The translations under genes were made by a program, and so were the position numbers. From assembly GCF_001595985.1 (NCBI RefSeq), contig NZ_LOJJ01000003.1, positions 598,529-662,528 of the forward strand: a stretch of DNA of 64,000 nt, given 5' to 3'. Under the pieces are notes generated by a model. The model was given only the letters and a program-made list of their open reading frames with translations. It was not told the origin of the DNA and did not search any database. Positions 20,455 through 32,359 of the stretch are shown one piece after another. The first letter of the stretch is position 1; each line of letters begins with the position of its first letter. This stretch comes from Polynucleobacter sinensis. Lineage in GTDB: Bacteria > Pseudomonadota > Gammaproteobacteria > Burkholderiales > Burkholderiaceae.

Positions 20455-20490
20455 AAAAGGGCATAGAAACCGAGGTTTCTATGCCCTTTT
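20455..20490 (-). terminator. Strong intrinsic terminator between tsf and pyrH
   Basis: A 17-bp perfect inverted repeat (20455-20471 and 20474-20490) has GGGC-rich cores flanked by AAAA on one side and TTTT on the other. It can act in both directions; its natural role is to end the leftward rpsB-tsf transcript, whose last stop is at 20536. The stem is unusually long and free of mismatches. Confidence 0.85.
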
Positions 20491-20535
20491 GAGTATTACA
20501 GCCTAACTGGGCAAACCCAGCGCTTTAGAGGCTAA

Positions 20536-21417
20536 TTAGGCGGCACCTTTAGCGGCAGCGACTTGGGCGGCTACTTCAGCCGCAAAGTCGTCCTGACGCT
20601 TCTCAATACCCTCGCCTACAACGTACATGGTGAAACCTTTGATTGTTGTATTTGCGGCCTTAAGCATTTGTTCAACAGTTTGCTTATCGTTTTTAACGAA
20701 AGTTTGGTTCAACAAAGAAACCTCTTTGAGGTACTTTTGAATAGAACCTTCAACCATCTTCTCAACGATTTCTGGTGGTTTACCAGACTCAGCAGCCTTT
20801 TGAACGGCAACACTGCGCTCAACGGCGATCGCTTCAGCAGGAACGTCTGCCATAGACAAAGCCACAGGCTTCATTGCAGCGATATGCATCGCTACATCCT
20901 TAGCAGCTGTTTCGTCACCTTCGAACTCAACCATGACGCCGATACGAGTACCGTGGAGGTAAGAAACTAACTTATTGCTACCAGCAAAACGCTTGAAGCG
21001 ACGCGGCATGATGTTCTCGCCGATCTTACCGATCAACGCGCTACGAACCTCATCTACTGTTTGGCCGTTAAGTGGCAATGCGAGCAATGCAGCTACATCA
21101 GCTGGATTCTTTTCTGCAACCAACTTCGCACATTCATTAGTAAATGCCAAGAAGTCATCATTCTTAGAAACGAAATCGGTTTCGCAGTTCACTTCCAACA
21201 AAGCACCAGTAGTGCCATTGATAGATGAAGCAACAATTCCTTCAGCCGTTACGCGTGAAGCAGCTTTACCAGCCTTGCTACCAAGTTTTACACGCAGAAT
21301 CTCTTCCGCACGAGCCATATCACCATCAGCCTCGGTCAAAGCTTTTTTGCACTCCATCATCGGAGCATCAGTTTTGGCGCGTAAATCGCCAACCATTGCA
21401 GCGGTAATAGCGGCCAT
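20536..21417 (-). CDS. tsf: Elongation factor Ts
   Basis: EF-Ts is the guanine nucleotide exchange factor for EF-Tu. The 293-residue protein has the N-terminal UBA-like domain with [19 protein letters not shown], the core signature [19 protein letters not shown] with [11 protein letters not shown], and a C-terminal module. Its ATG overlaps the rpsB stop codon as TAATG, so it is probably translationally coupled to rpsB; in many bacteria these two genes are separated by a spacer. Confidence 0.97.
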   Translation of the reverse strand: MAAITAAMVGDLRAKTDAPMMECKKALTEADGDMARAEEILRVKLGSKAGKAASRVTAEGIVASSINGTTGALLEVNCETDFVSKNDDFLAFTNECAKLVAEKNPADVAALLALPLNGQTVDEVRSALIGKIGENIMPRRFKRFAGSNKLVSYLHGTRIGVMVEFEGDETAAKDVAMHIAAMKPVALSMADVPAEAIAVERSVAVQKAAESGKPPEIVEKMVEGSIQKYLKEVSLLNQTFVKNDKQTVEQMLKAANTTIKGFTMYVVGEGIEKRQDDFAAEVAAQVAAAKGAA

Positions 21418-22166
21418 TATTCAGCTTTCCCTTCTTCTACAAACTCTTCTTCGCCTTCTTTAACAGCGGTCAAGATTTCTTGAACAGAATTTGCCTTGCC
21501 TTCGAGGATAGCGTCAGCAATGCCACGTGCATAAAGGGTAACAGCCTTGCTAGAGTCATCATTACCAGGAATGATGTAATCAACACCTTCTGGTGAGTGG
21601 TTGGTATCAACGACAGCGATCACAGGAATACCAAGCTTATTAGCTTCAGTAATAGCAATCTTGTGATAGCCAACGTCCACTACGAAAATCGCATCAGGAA
21701 CACCATTTAAATCTTGAATGCCGCCAAGCGCTTTTTGCAACTTGTCGAGATCACGATCATTAGTTAAGGCCTCTTTCTTAGAAAGCTTTTCCCAATCGCC
21801 AGCTTCTTTAGCAACTGCCATGTCCTTCAAACGTTTGAGGGAACCTTTAACAGTTTTAAAGTTGGTAAGCGTACCGCCCAACCAACGGCTGTCGATGTAA
21901 GGCATGCCGGCACGAGCAGCTTCTTCAGCGATGATCTCGCGTGATTGACGCTTTGTACCAACAAACAAGATGGTTCCACGATTAGCAGCAACTTGTTTTG
22001 CAAATTTCAGGGCATCCTGAAACATTGGCAATGTTTTTTCCAAGTTGATGATGTGAATTTTGTTGCGATGACCGAAAATGTAAGGGGCCATCTTTGGGGA
22101 CCAGAAGCGTGTTTGGTGACCAAAATGGCAACCGGCTTCCAGCATTTGACGCATAGTTACTGACAT
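21417..22166 (-). CDS. rpsB: 30S ribosomal protein S2
   Basis: The 249-residue protein has the S2 signature [18 protein letters not shown] at its N-terminus, [18 protein letters not shown], and [19 protein letters not shown] with [19 protein letters not shown] (in separate stretches). The frame is open for 30 codons upstream to 22256, but the ATG at 22166 is chosen because AGGAG lies 7 bp upstream and S2 proteins start there. It heads the leftward superoperon. Confidence 0.97.
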   Translation of the reverse strand: MSVTMRQMLEAGCHFGHQTRFWSPKMAPYIFGHRNKIHIINLEKTLPMFQDALKFAKQVAANRGTILFVGTKRQSREIIAEEAARAGMPYIDSRWLGGTLTNFKTVKGSLKRLKDMAVAKEAGDWEKLSKKEALTNDRDLDKLQKALGGIQDLNGVPDAIFVVDVGYHKIAITEANKLGIPVIAVVDTNHSPEGVDYIIPGNDDSSKAVTLYARGIADAILEGKANSVQEILTAVKEGEEEFVEEGKAE

Positions 22167-22206
22167 AACTTCTCCTAAGGGTTGGTTCTGAGATTGAGTC
22201 CTAGCT

Positions 22207-22220
22207 GCGCTAAAAAGCGC
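22207..22220 (-). promoter_or_regulatory. Hairpin in the rpsB leader
   Basis: A short inverted repeat GCGCT-aaaa-AGCGC lies about 40 bp upstream of the rpsB ATG inside the predicted leader. In other proteobacteria S2 represses its own operon through a structured leader. This hairpin could be part of such a device, but it is short and no family-level match can be claimed from reading alone. Confidence 0.3.
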
Positions 22221-22274
22221 CACCCTGGAAGGCTCAACCCGCGATTTCAAGTCCAAAATAGACCTGAGACCAAA

Positions 22275-22280
22275 ATTATA
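22275..22280 (-). promoter_or_regulatory. Predicted -10 element of the rpsB promoter
   Basis: On the minus strand a perfect TATAAT lies about 110 bp upstream of the rpsB ATG, in the 267-bp gap between rpsB and map. No good -35 box is found at 16-18 bp. A leader of about 100 nt would result. Confidence 0.45.
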
Positions 22281-22433
22281 GCTTAAATATCAATGGTCTA
22301 GACACTTGACCTTCGATAGCCAAACAAGTCATTCACCTAAAAACACGTAAACAAGGCTCAAATCTACTGTCATTGCCTATTTTTTGAGCATGCAGCTCCT
22401 GCTAAAAACCTCCAAGTCGTTGATAATCCAAGC

Positions 22434-23258
22434 ATGAATAGTGTATTTACCGCCGAAAAAGACATCCAAGGGATGCGCGAAGCTGGCCGCTTAGCCAGCG
22501 AAGTTTTGGATCATGTTGCCCCCCACGTTAAAGCGGGTGTTAGCACTGGAGAGTTAGATCGCATTTGCCATGAATACATGCGCGATGTCCAAAAGACGAT
22601 TCCAGCGCCCTTGAACTATCAACCACCTGGCTACCCACCCTTTCCCGCCTCCATCTGCACTTCAGTCAATGATGTGATTTGCCACGGCATTCCTGGCGAG
22701 AAGATTTTGAAAACTGGTGACGTGGTCAATCTCGACATCACTGTAATTACGCCAGATGGCTACTATGGTGACACCAGTCGTATGTTTACGATTGGCGAAG
22801 TTTCAGTGCTTGCCAAACGGCTTACTCAAATCACTTTTGAATGCATGTGGCTTGGCATCGCACAAGTTAAACCTGGTGCCACGCTTGGCGATATTGGTTA
22901 CGCAATCCAAATCCATGCTGAAAAAGCAGGTTACTCCATTGTGCGTGAATATTGCGGACATGGCATTGGTAAAGCATTCCACCAAGATCCGCAAATTCTT
23001 CACTATGGTCGACCAGGCACTGGTGAAAAATTAGTCAAAGGAATGACTTTCACGATTGAGCCAATGATCAATGCAGGTCGTCGCGAGATTCGCACCATGC
23101 CTGATCAGTGGACAGTAAAGACAAAAGATCGCAGCCTTTCTGCACAGTGGGAGCATACGCTCTTAGTGACGGAAACTGGCGTGGAAGTACTGACCTGGTC
23201 AGAGGGGACCAATCCACCACCCGATTGCGTCAAAGGCCTCTCGTTTAGACCGAGCTAA
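22434..23258 (+). CDS. map: Type I methionine aminopeptidase
   Basis: Map removes the initiator methionine from new proteins. The 274-residue protein has the pita-bread fold metal ligands: Asp pair in [20 protein letters not shown], His in [14 protein letters not shown], Glu in [10 protein letters not shown] and Glu in [10 protein letters not shown]. Length is close to the 264 residues of E. coli Map. It is divergent from rpsB and is followed 4 bp later by glnD; the map-glnD pair opposite rpsB-tsf is a common proteobacterial order. Confidence 0.97.
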   Translation: MNSVFTAEKDIQGMREAGRLASEVLDHVAPHVKAGVSTGELDRICHEYMRDVQKTIPAPLNYQPPGYPPFPASICTSVNDVICHGIPGEKILKTGDVVNLDITVITPDGYYGDTSRMFTIGEVSVLAKRLTQITFECMWLGIAQVKPGATLGDIGYAIQIHAEKAGYSIVREYCGHGIGKAFHQDPQILHYGRPGTGEKLVKGMTFTIEPMINAGRREIRTMPDQWTVKTKDRSLSAQWEHTLLVTETGVEVLTWSEGTNPPPDCVKGLSFRPS

Positions 23259-23262
23259 AGCA

Positions 23263-25866
23263 ATGACAATCGCTCACGCCAGCATTAAGCCGATCGCGGA
23301 CCCCGCCAGCTTAAGAGCAGCGCGTGAATTAGCCTATGCGGATTTTCGTGAGCATCAGGTTGTTGGCAGACTCACAAAACAACTCAGCAAACTCAGCGAT
23401 GAGTTGCTAGCCAATCTTTGGAATTCTTGCGATCTAAAATCTGATGCCGCCCTCATTGCAGTTGGTGGCTACGGTCGAGGGGCTCTCTTTCCGTATTCCG
23501 ATATTGATATTCTGATACTTCTACCAGCGGACAAGCAGTTCTTTGAGGAAGTGCTGGCCGGTAAGATTGAAAAGTTTGTGGCGCAATGTTGGGATACCGG
23601 TCTAGAAATTGGCTCCTCAGTAAGAACCGTTGCTGAATGCGTATCTGAGGCAGAGCAAGACATCACGGTACGCACCTCCTTGCTGGAGTCTCGTCTAATC
23701 TGTGGCAAGAAATCACTCTTCAAAGATTTTGAATCCACCTATGAAAAGACCTTGGATCCAAAGTCTTTTTTTCAGGCGAAGTTAGCGGAGCAAATTCAGC
23801 GCCACTATAAGTATCAGGACACACCCTACTCTCTTGAGCCTAACTGCAAAGAAAGCCCTGGGGGGTTACGTGACTTACAAATCATCTCTTGGGTTAGTAA
23901 AGCCGCCCACCTTGGGAGCACCTTCAAAGATCTAAATCTAGCTGGCCTTGTAACCCAGCGCGAACTAACCGAACTCAATCGCAATCAACGCTTCCTAGAG
24001 ACCTTACGTGCTAATTTGCACTTGCTAGCTGGCCGCAGGCAAGATGTGCTTGCATTTGATTTACAGGCACCTCTAGCAGCATCCATGGGCCTCAAGGAAG
24101 ATTCCTCACGCCTAGCCAGTGAGGCTATTATGCGTCGCTATTATTGGGCAGCCAAAGCGGTAAACCAACTAAACGATGTGCTCTTACAAAATATCGAAGC
24201 GCTGCTATTTCCGCAAGAATCCAAAACCACTCACTCCATTCCTGGCGAGGGCAATGAGTACTTTATTGAGCGACAAGGTGTTTTGGATATTACGGATCCC
24301 CAGCTGTTTCAGAAGCACCCAGAGCAGATTCTGCGCACCTTCTTGGTTTTTGCACAAACGGCCAACGTGAAGAGTCTATCGGCAACCATTTTTAGAGCGC
24401 TCTATAACGCTCGCCAAAAGATGGATGGTGAGTGGCGCAAGAATCCAGTAAATCGCGCATTATTTATACAGATTCTCAAAGAGCCTGAAGGGGTTAGTCG
24501 CGCGTTCCAACTCATGAATCGCACCAGCGTTCTTGGTCGCTATCTACCGGCCTTCAGAAAAATTGTTGGCCAGATGCAGCATGATTTATTCCATGTCTAT
24601 ACCGTTGATCAACACATCTTGATGGTACTCAGAAATATCCGTCGCTTTATGATTGTTGAACATACCCATGAGTTTCCATTTTGCAGCAGCCTAATTGCCC
24701 ATTTCGAAAAGCCTTGGCTACTTGTCATTGCCGCACTATTTCATGACATTGCCAAAGGACGTGGTGGTGACCACTCCGAACTTGGTAAAGCAGATACTCG
24801 CAAGTTCGCCAAAGATCATGGTTTAGATAAAGCAGATACTGAGCTTTTAGTTTGGTTGGTCGCAGAACACCTCAAGATGAGTCAGGTAGCTCAAAAGCAA
24901 GATATCACCGATCCTGATGTAGTCCAAGCCTTTGCCAAGAAAGTGGGTGATGAACGTCATCTCACTGCACTCTACCTACTCACAGTTGCGGATGTGCGCG
25001 GCACCAGCCCTAAGGTATGGAATGCCTGGAAAGGCAAGCTGCTAGAGGATCTCTATCGAGCAACTCTTCGCGTCTTGGGAGGCGCAAAACCAGACGCTTC
25101 TTCTGAGCTCGCGCAACACCAAGAAGAATCTCGAGCCAAACTCCGTCTTTACGCGATCGAAGATTCTGCCTATGAGAGCCTCTGGAAGCAGTTGGATGTT
25201 GCCTTTTTCCTACGTCAGGATGCTGCTGATATTGCCTGGCTCACTCGCCACTTATTTAACAAGGTTGATAGTGAAACGCCGGTTGTCAGAGCTCGCCTCT
25301 CGCCAGTAGGTGAAGGCCTGCAGATTGCAGTCTACGTTAAAGACCAGGAAGACTTATTCTCTAGAATATGCGCCTACTTTGAGCGTCATGGCTTCTCAAT
25401 TTGGGATGCCCGCATTCATACAACACGACATGGCTACGCGCTTGATACCTTCCAAATCTCAGGCAGTAATTTAGTGGATGAAGGTGGAAGCTACCGTGAC
25501 CTGATCCAATTAGTTGAATACGAACTCACAGCTGCCTTACAAAATAATGATCCACTGCCACCACCCAGCATAGGTCGACTCTCAAGACAATCTCGAACAT
25601 TCCCTATTCAGCCGCGAGTTCATATGACTCCAGATGAACGCGGGCATTACTATGCACTCTCCCTCTCCGCCAGTGATCGCACGGGCTTACTCTACGCAAT
25701 CTCAAGGGTGCTAGCAAAGCATCAAGTCTCGCTTCACACTGCACGCATCAATACTTTAGGCGAACGAGTAGAAGACGTTTTTCTGCTTGATGCTGCCAAC
25801 TTGAGTAAAAATCCAAAGCTTCAGATCTTGCTAGAAACTGATTTACTGGAAGCATTGGGGGCTTAA
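23263..25866 (+). CDS. glnD: [Protein-PII] uridylyltransferase/uridylyl-removing enzyme
   Basis: GlnD senses glutamine and adds or removes UMP on PII signalling proteins. The 867-residue protein has an N-terminal nucleotidyltransferase domain ([19 protein letters not shown] near residue 68), a central region, an HD domain with [15 protein letters not shown] near residue 505, and two C-terminal ACT domains ([20 protein letters not shown] and [19 protein letters not shown]). All expected catalytic residues are present. It lies 4 bp after map and ends 7 bp from the convergent NUDIX pseudogene. Confidence 0.97.
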   Translation: MTIAHASIKPIADPASLRAARELAYADFREHQVVGRLTKQLSKLSDELLANLWNSCDLKSDAALIAVGGYGRGALFPYSDIDILILLPADKQFFEEVLAGKIEKFVAQCWDTGLEIGSSVRTVAECVSEAEQDITVRTSLLESRLICGKKSLFKDFESTYEKTLDPKSFFQAKLAEQIQRHYKYQDTPYSLEPNCKESPGGLRDLQIISWVSKAAHLGSTFKDLNLAGLVTQRELTELNRNQRFLETLRANLHLLAGRRQDVLAFDLQAPLAASMGLKEDSSRLASEAIMRRYYWAAKAVNQLNDVLLQNIEALLFPQESKTTHSIPGEGNEYFIERQGVLDITDPQLFQKHPEQILRTFLVFAQTANVKSLSATIFRALYNARQKMDGEWRKNPVNRALFIQILKEPEGVSRAFQLMNRTSVLGRYLPAFRKIVGQMQHDLFHVYTVDQHILMVLRNIRRFMIVEHTHEFPFCSSLIAHFEKPWLLVIAALFHDIAKGRGGDHSELGKADTRKFAKDHGLDKADTELLVWLVAEHLKMSQVAQKQDITDPDVVQAFAKKVGDERHLTALYLLTVADVRGTSPKVWNAWKGKLLEDLYRATLRVLGGAKPDASSELAQHQEESRAKLRLYAIEDSAYESLWKQLDVAFFLRQDAADIAWLTRHLFNKVDSETPVVRARLSPVGEGLQIAVYVKDQEDLFSRICAYFERHGFSIWDARIHTTRHGYALDTFQISGSNLVDEGGSYRDLIQLVEYELTAALQNNDPLPPPSIGRLSRQSRTFPIQPRVHMTPDERGHYYALSLSASDRTGLLYAISRVLAKHQVSLHTARINTLGERVEDVFLLDAANLSKNPKLQILLETDLLEALGA

Positions 25867-25873
25867 GCTAGCC

Positions 25874-26337
25874 CTACAGCTTTTGTAATGCACGCAGAAT
25901 ACGGGGGCTGCTAATTTGATCAAAAGGCACCCATGCCTTTTTAATCTTTTCAAGAGGCTCCCCCTCCTTAAGCACTCTCAGTACAAACAAGAGATCAATG
26001 TGCAAATGCACACCCTCAGCCTTCTTTGGATTTGCGGGAATTTCGTGCAGATCAATATCAATTGGATTTGATTGACCCTTAATAGATTCGCAAATAATTC
26101 CGGTCTCCTCATGAACTTCTCTAATTGCAGCCTCATAGGTATCTCATCCTCATCAATGTGGCCGCCTGGCTGCATCCACTCCTTAATAAAGGGGTGGTAG
26201 ATTAATAGCACAAAGCCATCTTTAATTACAAGCCCGCTAGCAGTAATGTGGCCCATCTGATTGGTTCTTGAGAATGGATTTCCTGAGGCCAATATTTCCC
26301 GCGAGAGTGCGGCAAGGGGTGAGTGGGAGCTTGTCAC
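25874..26337 (-). pseudogene. NUDIX hydrolase, disrupted by a one-base frameshift
   Basis: Read from a GTG at 26337, the product contains GHITASGLVIKDGFVLLIYH and MQPGGHIDEDEIP, the start of a NUDIX domain, and then leaves frame. Shifting by one base at about 26137-26140 restores YEAAIREVHEETGII, which completes the NUDIX box (G-x5-E-x7-REVHEETG), followed by a normal C-terminus ending RILRALQKL and TAG at 25874. The span is 464 bases, one short of 155 codons, so a single deleted base explains it: insertion of one T after CCT in GATACCTATGAG would repair it. The GTG overlaps the transporter stop as GTGA. It is either a recent loss of function or a sequencing error; the intact remainder argues that any loss is very recent. 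Confidence 0.85.
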
Positions 26338-27548
26338 AAAATCCTTTTTATATGGCGAAGCGTGAACCTGAAGCTTGAAAACCGGTCTATGCAAGTTAGA
26401 GCAACAATCATGACAGCACTGCACAGCATAAGCAAAGAGGTAGATGTCCACGAGGCACTAGAAAATATCGAAAGAATAAAGCTTGCAAATGCACCAAACA
26501 TCATCTCAATAGAGTAAAACAATCCTGAAATTAATCCAATATCTGTTTTGAATGACCTCGTCACACCTGCTTGAGTAGCAGGAAAAATTACACCGACCCC
26601 AAATAATGAAAGAAAAATACAAGGTAACAACAGAAAGAGTGAGTCTATATCTAACAAAGAGAAGATCGCCAGAAAAGAGGTTGAAATAAAGATAATTAAT
26701 CCCGAAAAGTAAATTAAGTATTTGAGGTCCATTCGATCAATATTGCGGCGAATAAAAATTGTTCCGAAGATATACCCGCTAATTGATAGTGAGAAAAGAT
26801 AGCTATATTCTAAGGGGCTTAGTTTGTAGATTCTTTGGAGCAACCCCGGAGAGGAGGATGTAAATGAAAAGTACACAGTCCAAGCAAAGCTAATAATTAA
26901 GGTGTGGAAAAGAAATTCATAGTGGGTTAGCAGTTTTAAATACTTCTTGAGAATATTACTGACGGGCAAGTTACCGCCAAGCTCTATCGGCTTAGACTCT
27001 TTCATAAAAACACAAAGAAGTCCAAACGAAATAAATGAAAAAAATGAAAGGGCATAAAAGATTGATCTCCAGCCATAGTGCACAGTCAGGTGCGCCCCAA
27101 TAATTGGCCCCAAAATTGGAGATGCAATTAGACCTGCTGCTAAATAACTTAAAACTCGCACTTGAGATTTGAAATCATACAAATCCCTGACAATTACTCT
27201 AGCTAAAAGAGTGCTACATCCTCCACCTAAGGCCTGAAAAAATCGACACCAGGTTAACTGGTCTACTGAAGTTACAAAACAGCTCACAAGGCTAGCCAAG
27301 GCAAATATGAAGATCCCGCACAGAACGATGATCCTTCGACCATATACATCTGAAAGGACACCTGAGCTCAGTAGGCTAATAGAGTAGCCAGCCATGTTAG
27401 AGGTCAAGGTCAACATTATCGCGGAGTGGCTGGCAATAAGATCTTCACCCATGAATGAAATAGCGGGTAAATATATGTCTGTTGCTAACATGGGGATAAC
27501 AACTAAAATCGTCAAAAGTGGCAATAAAAATGAATTTCTAGCTTGCAT
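26334..27548 (-). CDS. MFS transporter, Bcr/CflA-type drug resistance family
   Basis: The 404-residue protein has about 12 hydrophobic segments and the Bcr/CflA family N-terminus (LPLLTILVVIPMLATDIYLPA, here in parts: VVIPMLATDIYLPA). MFS motif A is present as GVLSDVYGRRIIVLCG near residue 63, and motif C-like GLIASPILGPIIGAHL near 140. It is likely a proton-coupled efflux pump for a small hydrophobic or amphipathic compound. The ATG overlaps the upstream FAD-protein gene by 11 bp. The gene is clearly richer in A and T than its chromosomal neighbours, which suggests transfer. The substrate may be what the neighbouring oxidoreductase makes or handles, which is inference. Confidence 0.88.
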   Translation of the reverse strand: MQARNSFLLPLLTILVVIPMLATDIYLPAISFMGEDLIASHSAIMLTLTSNMAGYSISLLSSGVLSDVYGRRIIVLCGIFIFALASLVSCFVTSVDQLTWCRFFQALGGGCSTLLARVIVRDLYDFKSQVRVLSYLAAGLIASPILGPIIGAHLTVHYGWRSIFYALSFFSFISFGLLCVFMKESKPIELGGNLPVSNILKKYLKLLTHYEFLFHTLIISFAWTVYFSFTSSSPGLLQRIYKLSPLEYSYLFSLSISGYIFGTIFIRRNIDRMDLKYLIYFSGLIIFISTSFLAIFSLLDIDSLFLLLPCIFLSLFGVGVIFPATQAGVTRSFKTDIGLISGLFYSIEMMFGAFASFILSIFSSASWTSTSLLMLCSAVMIVALTCIDRFSSFRFTLRHIKRIL

Positions 27549-29190
27549 TTACAACTCCAAATTGCTTTTCACAAATAGACTCCACGGGGGTTTTTGGCTG
27601 CCGAGAGGAATTAACTACATCACGAGCCACCCTCTTAGCTCCCATTGAAACCATATCTAGGGAGCTGACAAAGTAGTAGGTGCCTGAAGTAATGTGCCCA
27701 ATAGCGTAAAAGTTTTCAACGTTTTTCCCACCTCTTTTAACCATCGAAGTTGCATAGTCAAGCTGAATGCCTCCAAATGGATTTGCCTCAATTAATCCAG
27801 ATCTCATAAGCTTATTTAATAGCGGGGATCCGCAATTGCTATCAATAGAGCGAGCTGGTCCAGTTGCATTAATAATCCAGTCGCATTCAATTTCAACTGG
27901 CTTTTTTGAACTATCAGCTTTTGAGATTAAGGCAACAAACTTGTTGGAAGTTTTCACTTCAATACCGAGCAATGGCGTTTGATGATTTAGGATTCCTGCC
28001 TTTATCAGGGAATATATTTTTAAATAAGTATGCACTGGGAGCGGGACCCTTTTACACATCCACAGCCGGTGATATTTCTTCATAAAAATTCTCTTACTGG
28101 AAGCGGATAAGGCGTCCCAATAGCTAGCAATAACAGCATCGCTCGCAACAGCAAAATGCTGCCATTCTGCATACATATGCCCTTTAGAAAATAGGTGGCC
28201 AATCCAATCCCCATAGGAGTGCTCGACTGGATTAAAAAACTTATTCCACTTAACTCCAGCCCTTATAAAATCTTTTCTAGCAAGTCTTAATGCCTGCCTC
28301 AATGAAATTTCTCCAAACTGTCTGGACTTTATAACTTCTAAATTTTCAAGGTTGAAATGTATCAGCTCGAATTTTTCTCTAGCGCATCTCACTAAAGGGT
28401 GATTTGATCCTCTGGTAAAAAAATAAATTGGTCCAACATGTCCTTGCTGAGCTAGCACCACAGCTATGTCAGCCGCGGTAAGCTGACCACCAATAATGCC
28501 AACAGTATCAGCCTTTCCAATCCCCATGGCATAGTGATTAGTTGGATATGGGTTATTAACATACCTGCTGTTTCCCTTCAATTTAAATATGTCATGTGGC
28601 TCAACGTTTCCGACACATAAAATTGCATAATCAAACCGATTTACATGCTCAGCACAATCAATCACCTCAAAGTATTGATTCCTACACCTAATATCAATCA
28701 CTTCATGATTTACCAACTCAACCGACACATTGATTTTTTTTGCATCAGAGATTGCATCATGAAGACGATCATTTAGATATAAGCCAAAGAATTGTCGTGA
28801 GATATAAGCATCTGGCGAAACTCCAGACCTAGACATGACTTGGCCTGAGCCGATCTGATGACCCCTATCAACCACCCACTCCCAAAAATCAGTCTCTCGA
28901 TTTGCAAATATGGACGTGGTAGAGCTAACCATATTCATCAATAAATCATCGCTATCGTGCTGATACGCCAGTCCCGATCCAAAGTTTGAATTTTTCTCAA
29001 AAATACTTATCTTATATTTTTGATAATCTGAGTTTCTTATGGATTCAATTAGGCCTGCTAAAGTTGCAACAGCCGAGGCTCCGCATCCAATTATTGCAAT
29101 GCTAGTAAGAGATTGACTTGAATATAAATTGCCCTCTACCGTCAAACAATCCGAGATCTCCAAGAGCCTTCTTGCTGTATTTTGATGCAT
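27538..29190 (-). CDS. FAD/NAD(P)-binding oxidoreductase-like protein (NAD_binding_9 type)
   Basis: The 550-residue protein has an N-terminal Rossmann motif, IAIIGCGASAVATLAG, near residue 32, a long GLAYQHDSDDLLMNM stretch typical of the YdhS-like FAD/NAD(P)-binding group, a second nucleotide-binding stretch VGIIGGQLTAADIAVVLAQ near 231, and the closing WIINATGPARS and YAIGHITSGTYYFV motifs near residues 440 and 500 that form the flavin site in related proteins. The reaction is unknown; relatives include N-hydroxylating and other flavin monooxygenase-like enzymes. It is the first gene of an AT-rich cassette, overlapping the MFS gene by 11 bp, and lies 73 bp after ligA on the same strand. Confidence 0.85.
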   Translation of the reverse strand: MHQNTARRLLEISDCLTVEGNLYSSQSLTSIAIIGCGASAVATLAGLIESIRNSDYQKYKISIFEKNSNFGSGLAYQHDSDDLLMNMVSSTTSIFANRETDFWEWVVDRGHQIGSGQVMSRSGVSPDAYISRQFFGLYLNDRLHDAISDAKKINVSVELVNHEVIDIRCRNQYFEVIDCAEHVNRFDYAILCVGNVEPHDIFKLKGNSRYVNNPYPTNHYAMGIGKADTVGIIGGQLTAADIAVVLAQQGHVGPIYFFTRGSNHPLVRCAREKFELIHFNLENLEVIKSRQFGEISLRQALRLARKDFIRAGVKWNKFFNPVEHSYGDWIGHLFSKGHMYAEWQHFAVASDAVIASYWDALSASSKRIFMKKYHRLWMCKRVPLPVHTYLKIYSLIKAGILNHQTPLLGIEVKTSNKFVALISKADSSKKPVEIECDWIINATGPARSIDSNCGSPLLNKLMRSGLIEANPFGGIQLDYATSMVKRGGKNVENFYAIGHITSGTYYFVSSLDMVSMGAKRVARDVVNSSRQPKTPVESICEKQFGVVNAS

Positions 29191-29224
29191 GATTCCCTCT
29201 CAAAGCCTTAAGCTTATCGACGAG

Positions 29225-29256
29225 AAACAAAAATGCCTACCTGATGTTTGTGTAGG
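29225..29256 (-). terminator. Weak intrinsic terminator after ligA
   Basis: On the minus strand a 5-bp stem (CCTAC/GTAGG) with an 11-nt loop is followed by CATTTTTGTTT, just downstream of the ligA stop and before the FAD-protein gene. The stem is short, so read-through into the cassette is possible. Confidence 0.4.
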
Positions 29257-29263
29257 AAATGGC

Positions 29264-31288
<2,025 letters not shown>

Positions 31289-32359
31289 TTAACTAAAGAG
31301 TCTGCTAGCAGTAGAAGAGCCGGCAGGAACGCCATTCTTCTCAAGATTGGCATATAAAACATCTAAATGCTGACGAATGCTAATCACAGCAGCTTCGGTC
31401 AGATTAATCCCGTTATCGTCTACTAAGCGACCATGGGCAGCCTGTGCAATCTCAACCCCCTCACCTAACATCCGCTCAAATGCCCGCTCTTCATGAGGAA
31501 CTAAAGGCACCTCAAGAAGCAAGGTCACCTGCTTAACCGGCTGATTCGGGTCTAGCTCCGCGCTATTGAAAATCATGGCGCCATTGCTAAAGAATTCATA
31601 GGTACGTCCATTGCGGGCTAGCTTAAATCCACGTTGGCGCATCAATGCATCAAAATTAGCCCATGGATAAGCTTCATCAAAGAGCACATTAATACTCAAT
31701 TGAATATCACTTTCAGCGGCCATAGCATCGAGCTCTTTTGCACCCTCAAGCATTGTGTTAACGCTTGGCATATCAATTTGAGATCCTAGAGTTTCAGCAA
31801 GTGCTTGTGCGCGAGAACAAAAATCGGATAACTCCAAGACACCGATTGGGCCACGACGACTTGCCAACTGAATGGCCAATTGCAACTCCAAATAAGTAGC
31901 TTCTGGACGCAGGCTTTCCCAATCCTGGCTAGCTTCTGCATCTGCATTAAGGCCTTCGCACATCCAACGAGCCGTTAAAGTATTTGACTCATTCTTCCAT
32001 GCGTTGATTTCATCGAGAATTTCCCTGCCACTAATACCCTCATCGAAACGAAGCGTAATTACGCAATCAATTCGCGGGTCGATAGAGGCATCCTCTAAAG
32101 CAACATCATCAGGAATAGCGACACCGCCAAAAGTAGGTTCAGCGCGATCATCCGTGTCAGCAAACCCCGAACTAAAGGAAGGCTCGCGAACAAAATGATC
32201 ATCGGGAGAAATATCGCCAAGCTCTCTAGCCTTGCGGCGTGCGCGAGCGTATTTAATATTCAAAATGGCTACCGATATCAAAATCAGCAACCCAATAACA
32301 GCCAAAGCAAATTGCAAGTCTGACAAACCTAACATTGTCATGATTTGCTCTAAATCCAC
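31289..32359 (-). CDS. zipA: Cell division protein ZipA homologue
   Basis: ZipA anchors FtsZ filaments to the membrane during division. The 356-residue protein has one N-terminal membrane segment (LQFALAVIGLLILISVAIL), a basic patch (RARRKARE), an acidic linker and a C-terminal ZipA-type FtsZ-binding domain (from about residue 210, LSINVLFDEAYPWANFDALM). The predicted start is GTG at 32359, directly after the TAA of smc, with GGAGG 8 bp upstream inside smc. An ATG six codons in is an alternative. The sequence is divergent from E. coli ZipA, so part of the call rests on position between smc and ligA. Confidence 0.85.
   Translation of the reverse strand: MDLEQIMTMLGLSDLQFALAVIGLLILISVAILNIKYARARRKARELGDISPDDHFVREPSFSSGFADTDDRAEPTFGGVAIPDDVALEDASIDPRIDCVITLRFDEGISGREILDEINAWKNESNTLTARWMCEGLNADAEASQDWESLRPEATYLELQLAIQLASRRGPIGVLELSDFCSRAQALAETLGSQIDMPSVNTMLEGAKELDAMAAESDIQLSINVLFDEAYPWANFDALMRQRGFKLARNGRTYEFFSNGAMIFNSAELDPNQPVKQVTLLLEVPLVPHEERAFERMLGEGVEIAQAAHGRLVDDNGINLTEAAVISIRQHLDVLYANLEKNGVPAGSSTASRLFS

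Noticed and set aside
22167..22256. N-terminal extension of S2 by 30 residues
   Set aside because: The extension lacks similarity to S2, and a good AGGAG precedes the ATG at 22166.
25874..29190. Prophage or insertion element at the AT-rich cassette
   Set aside because: No integrase, transposase, tRNA target or terminal repeats are visible; only composition and context suggest transfer.
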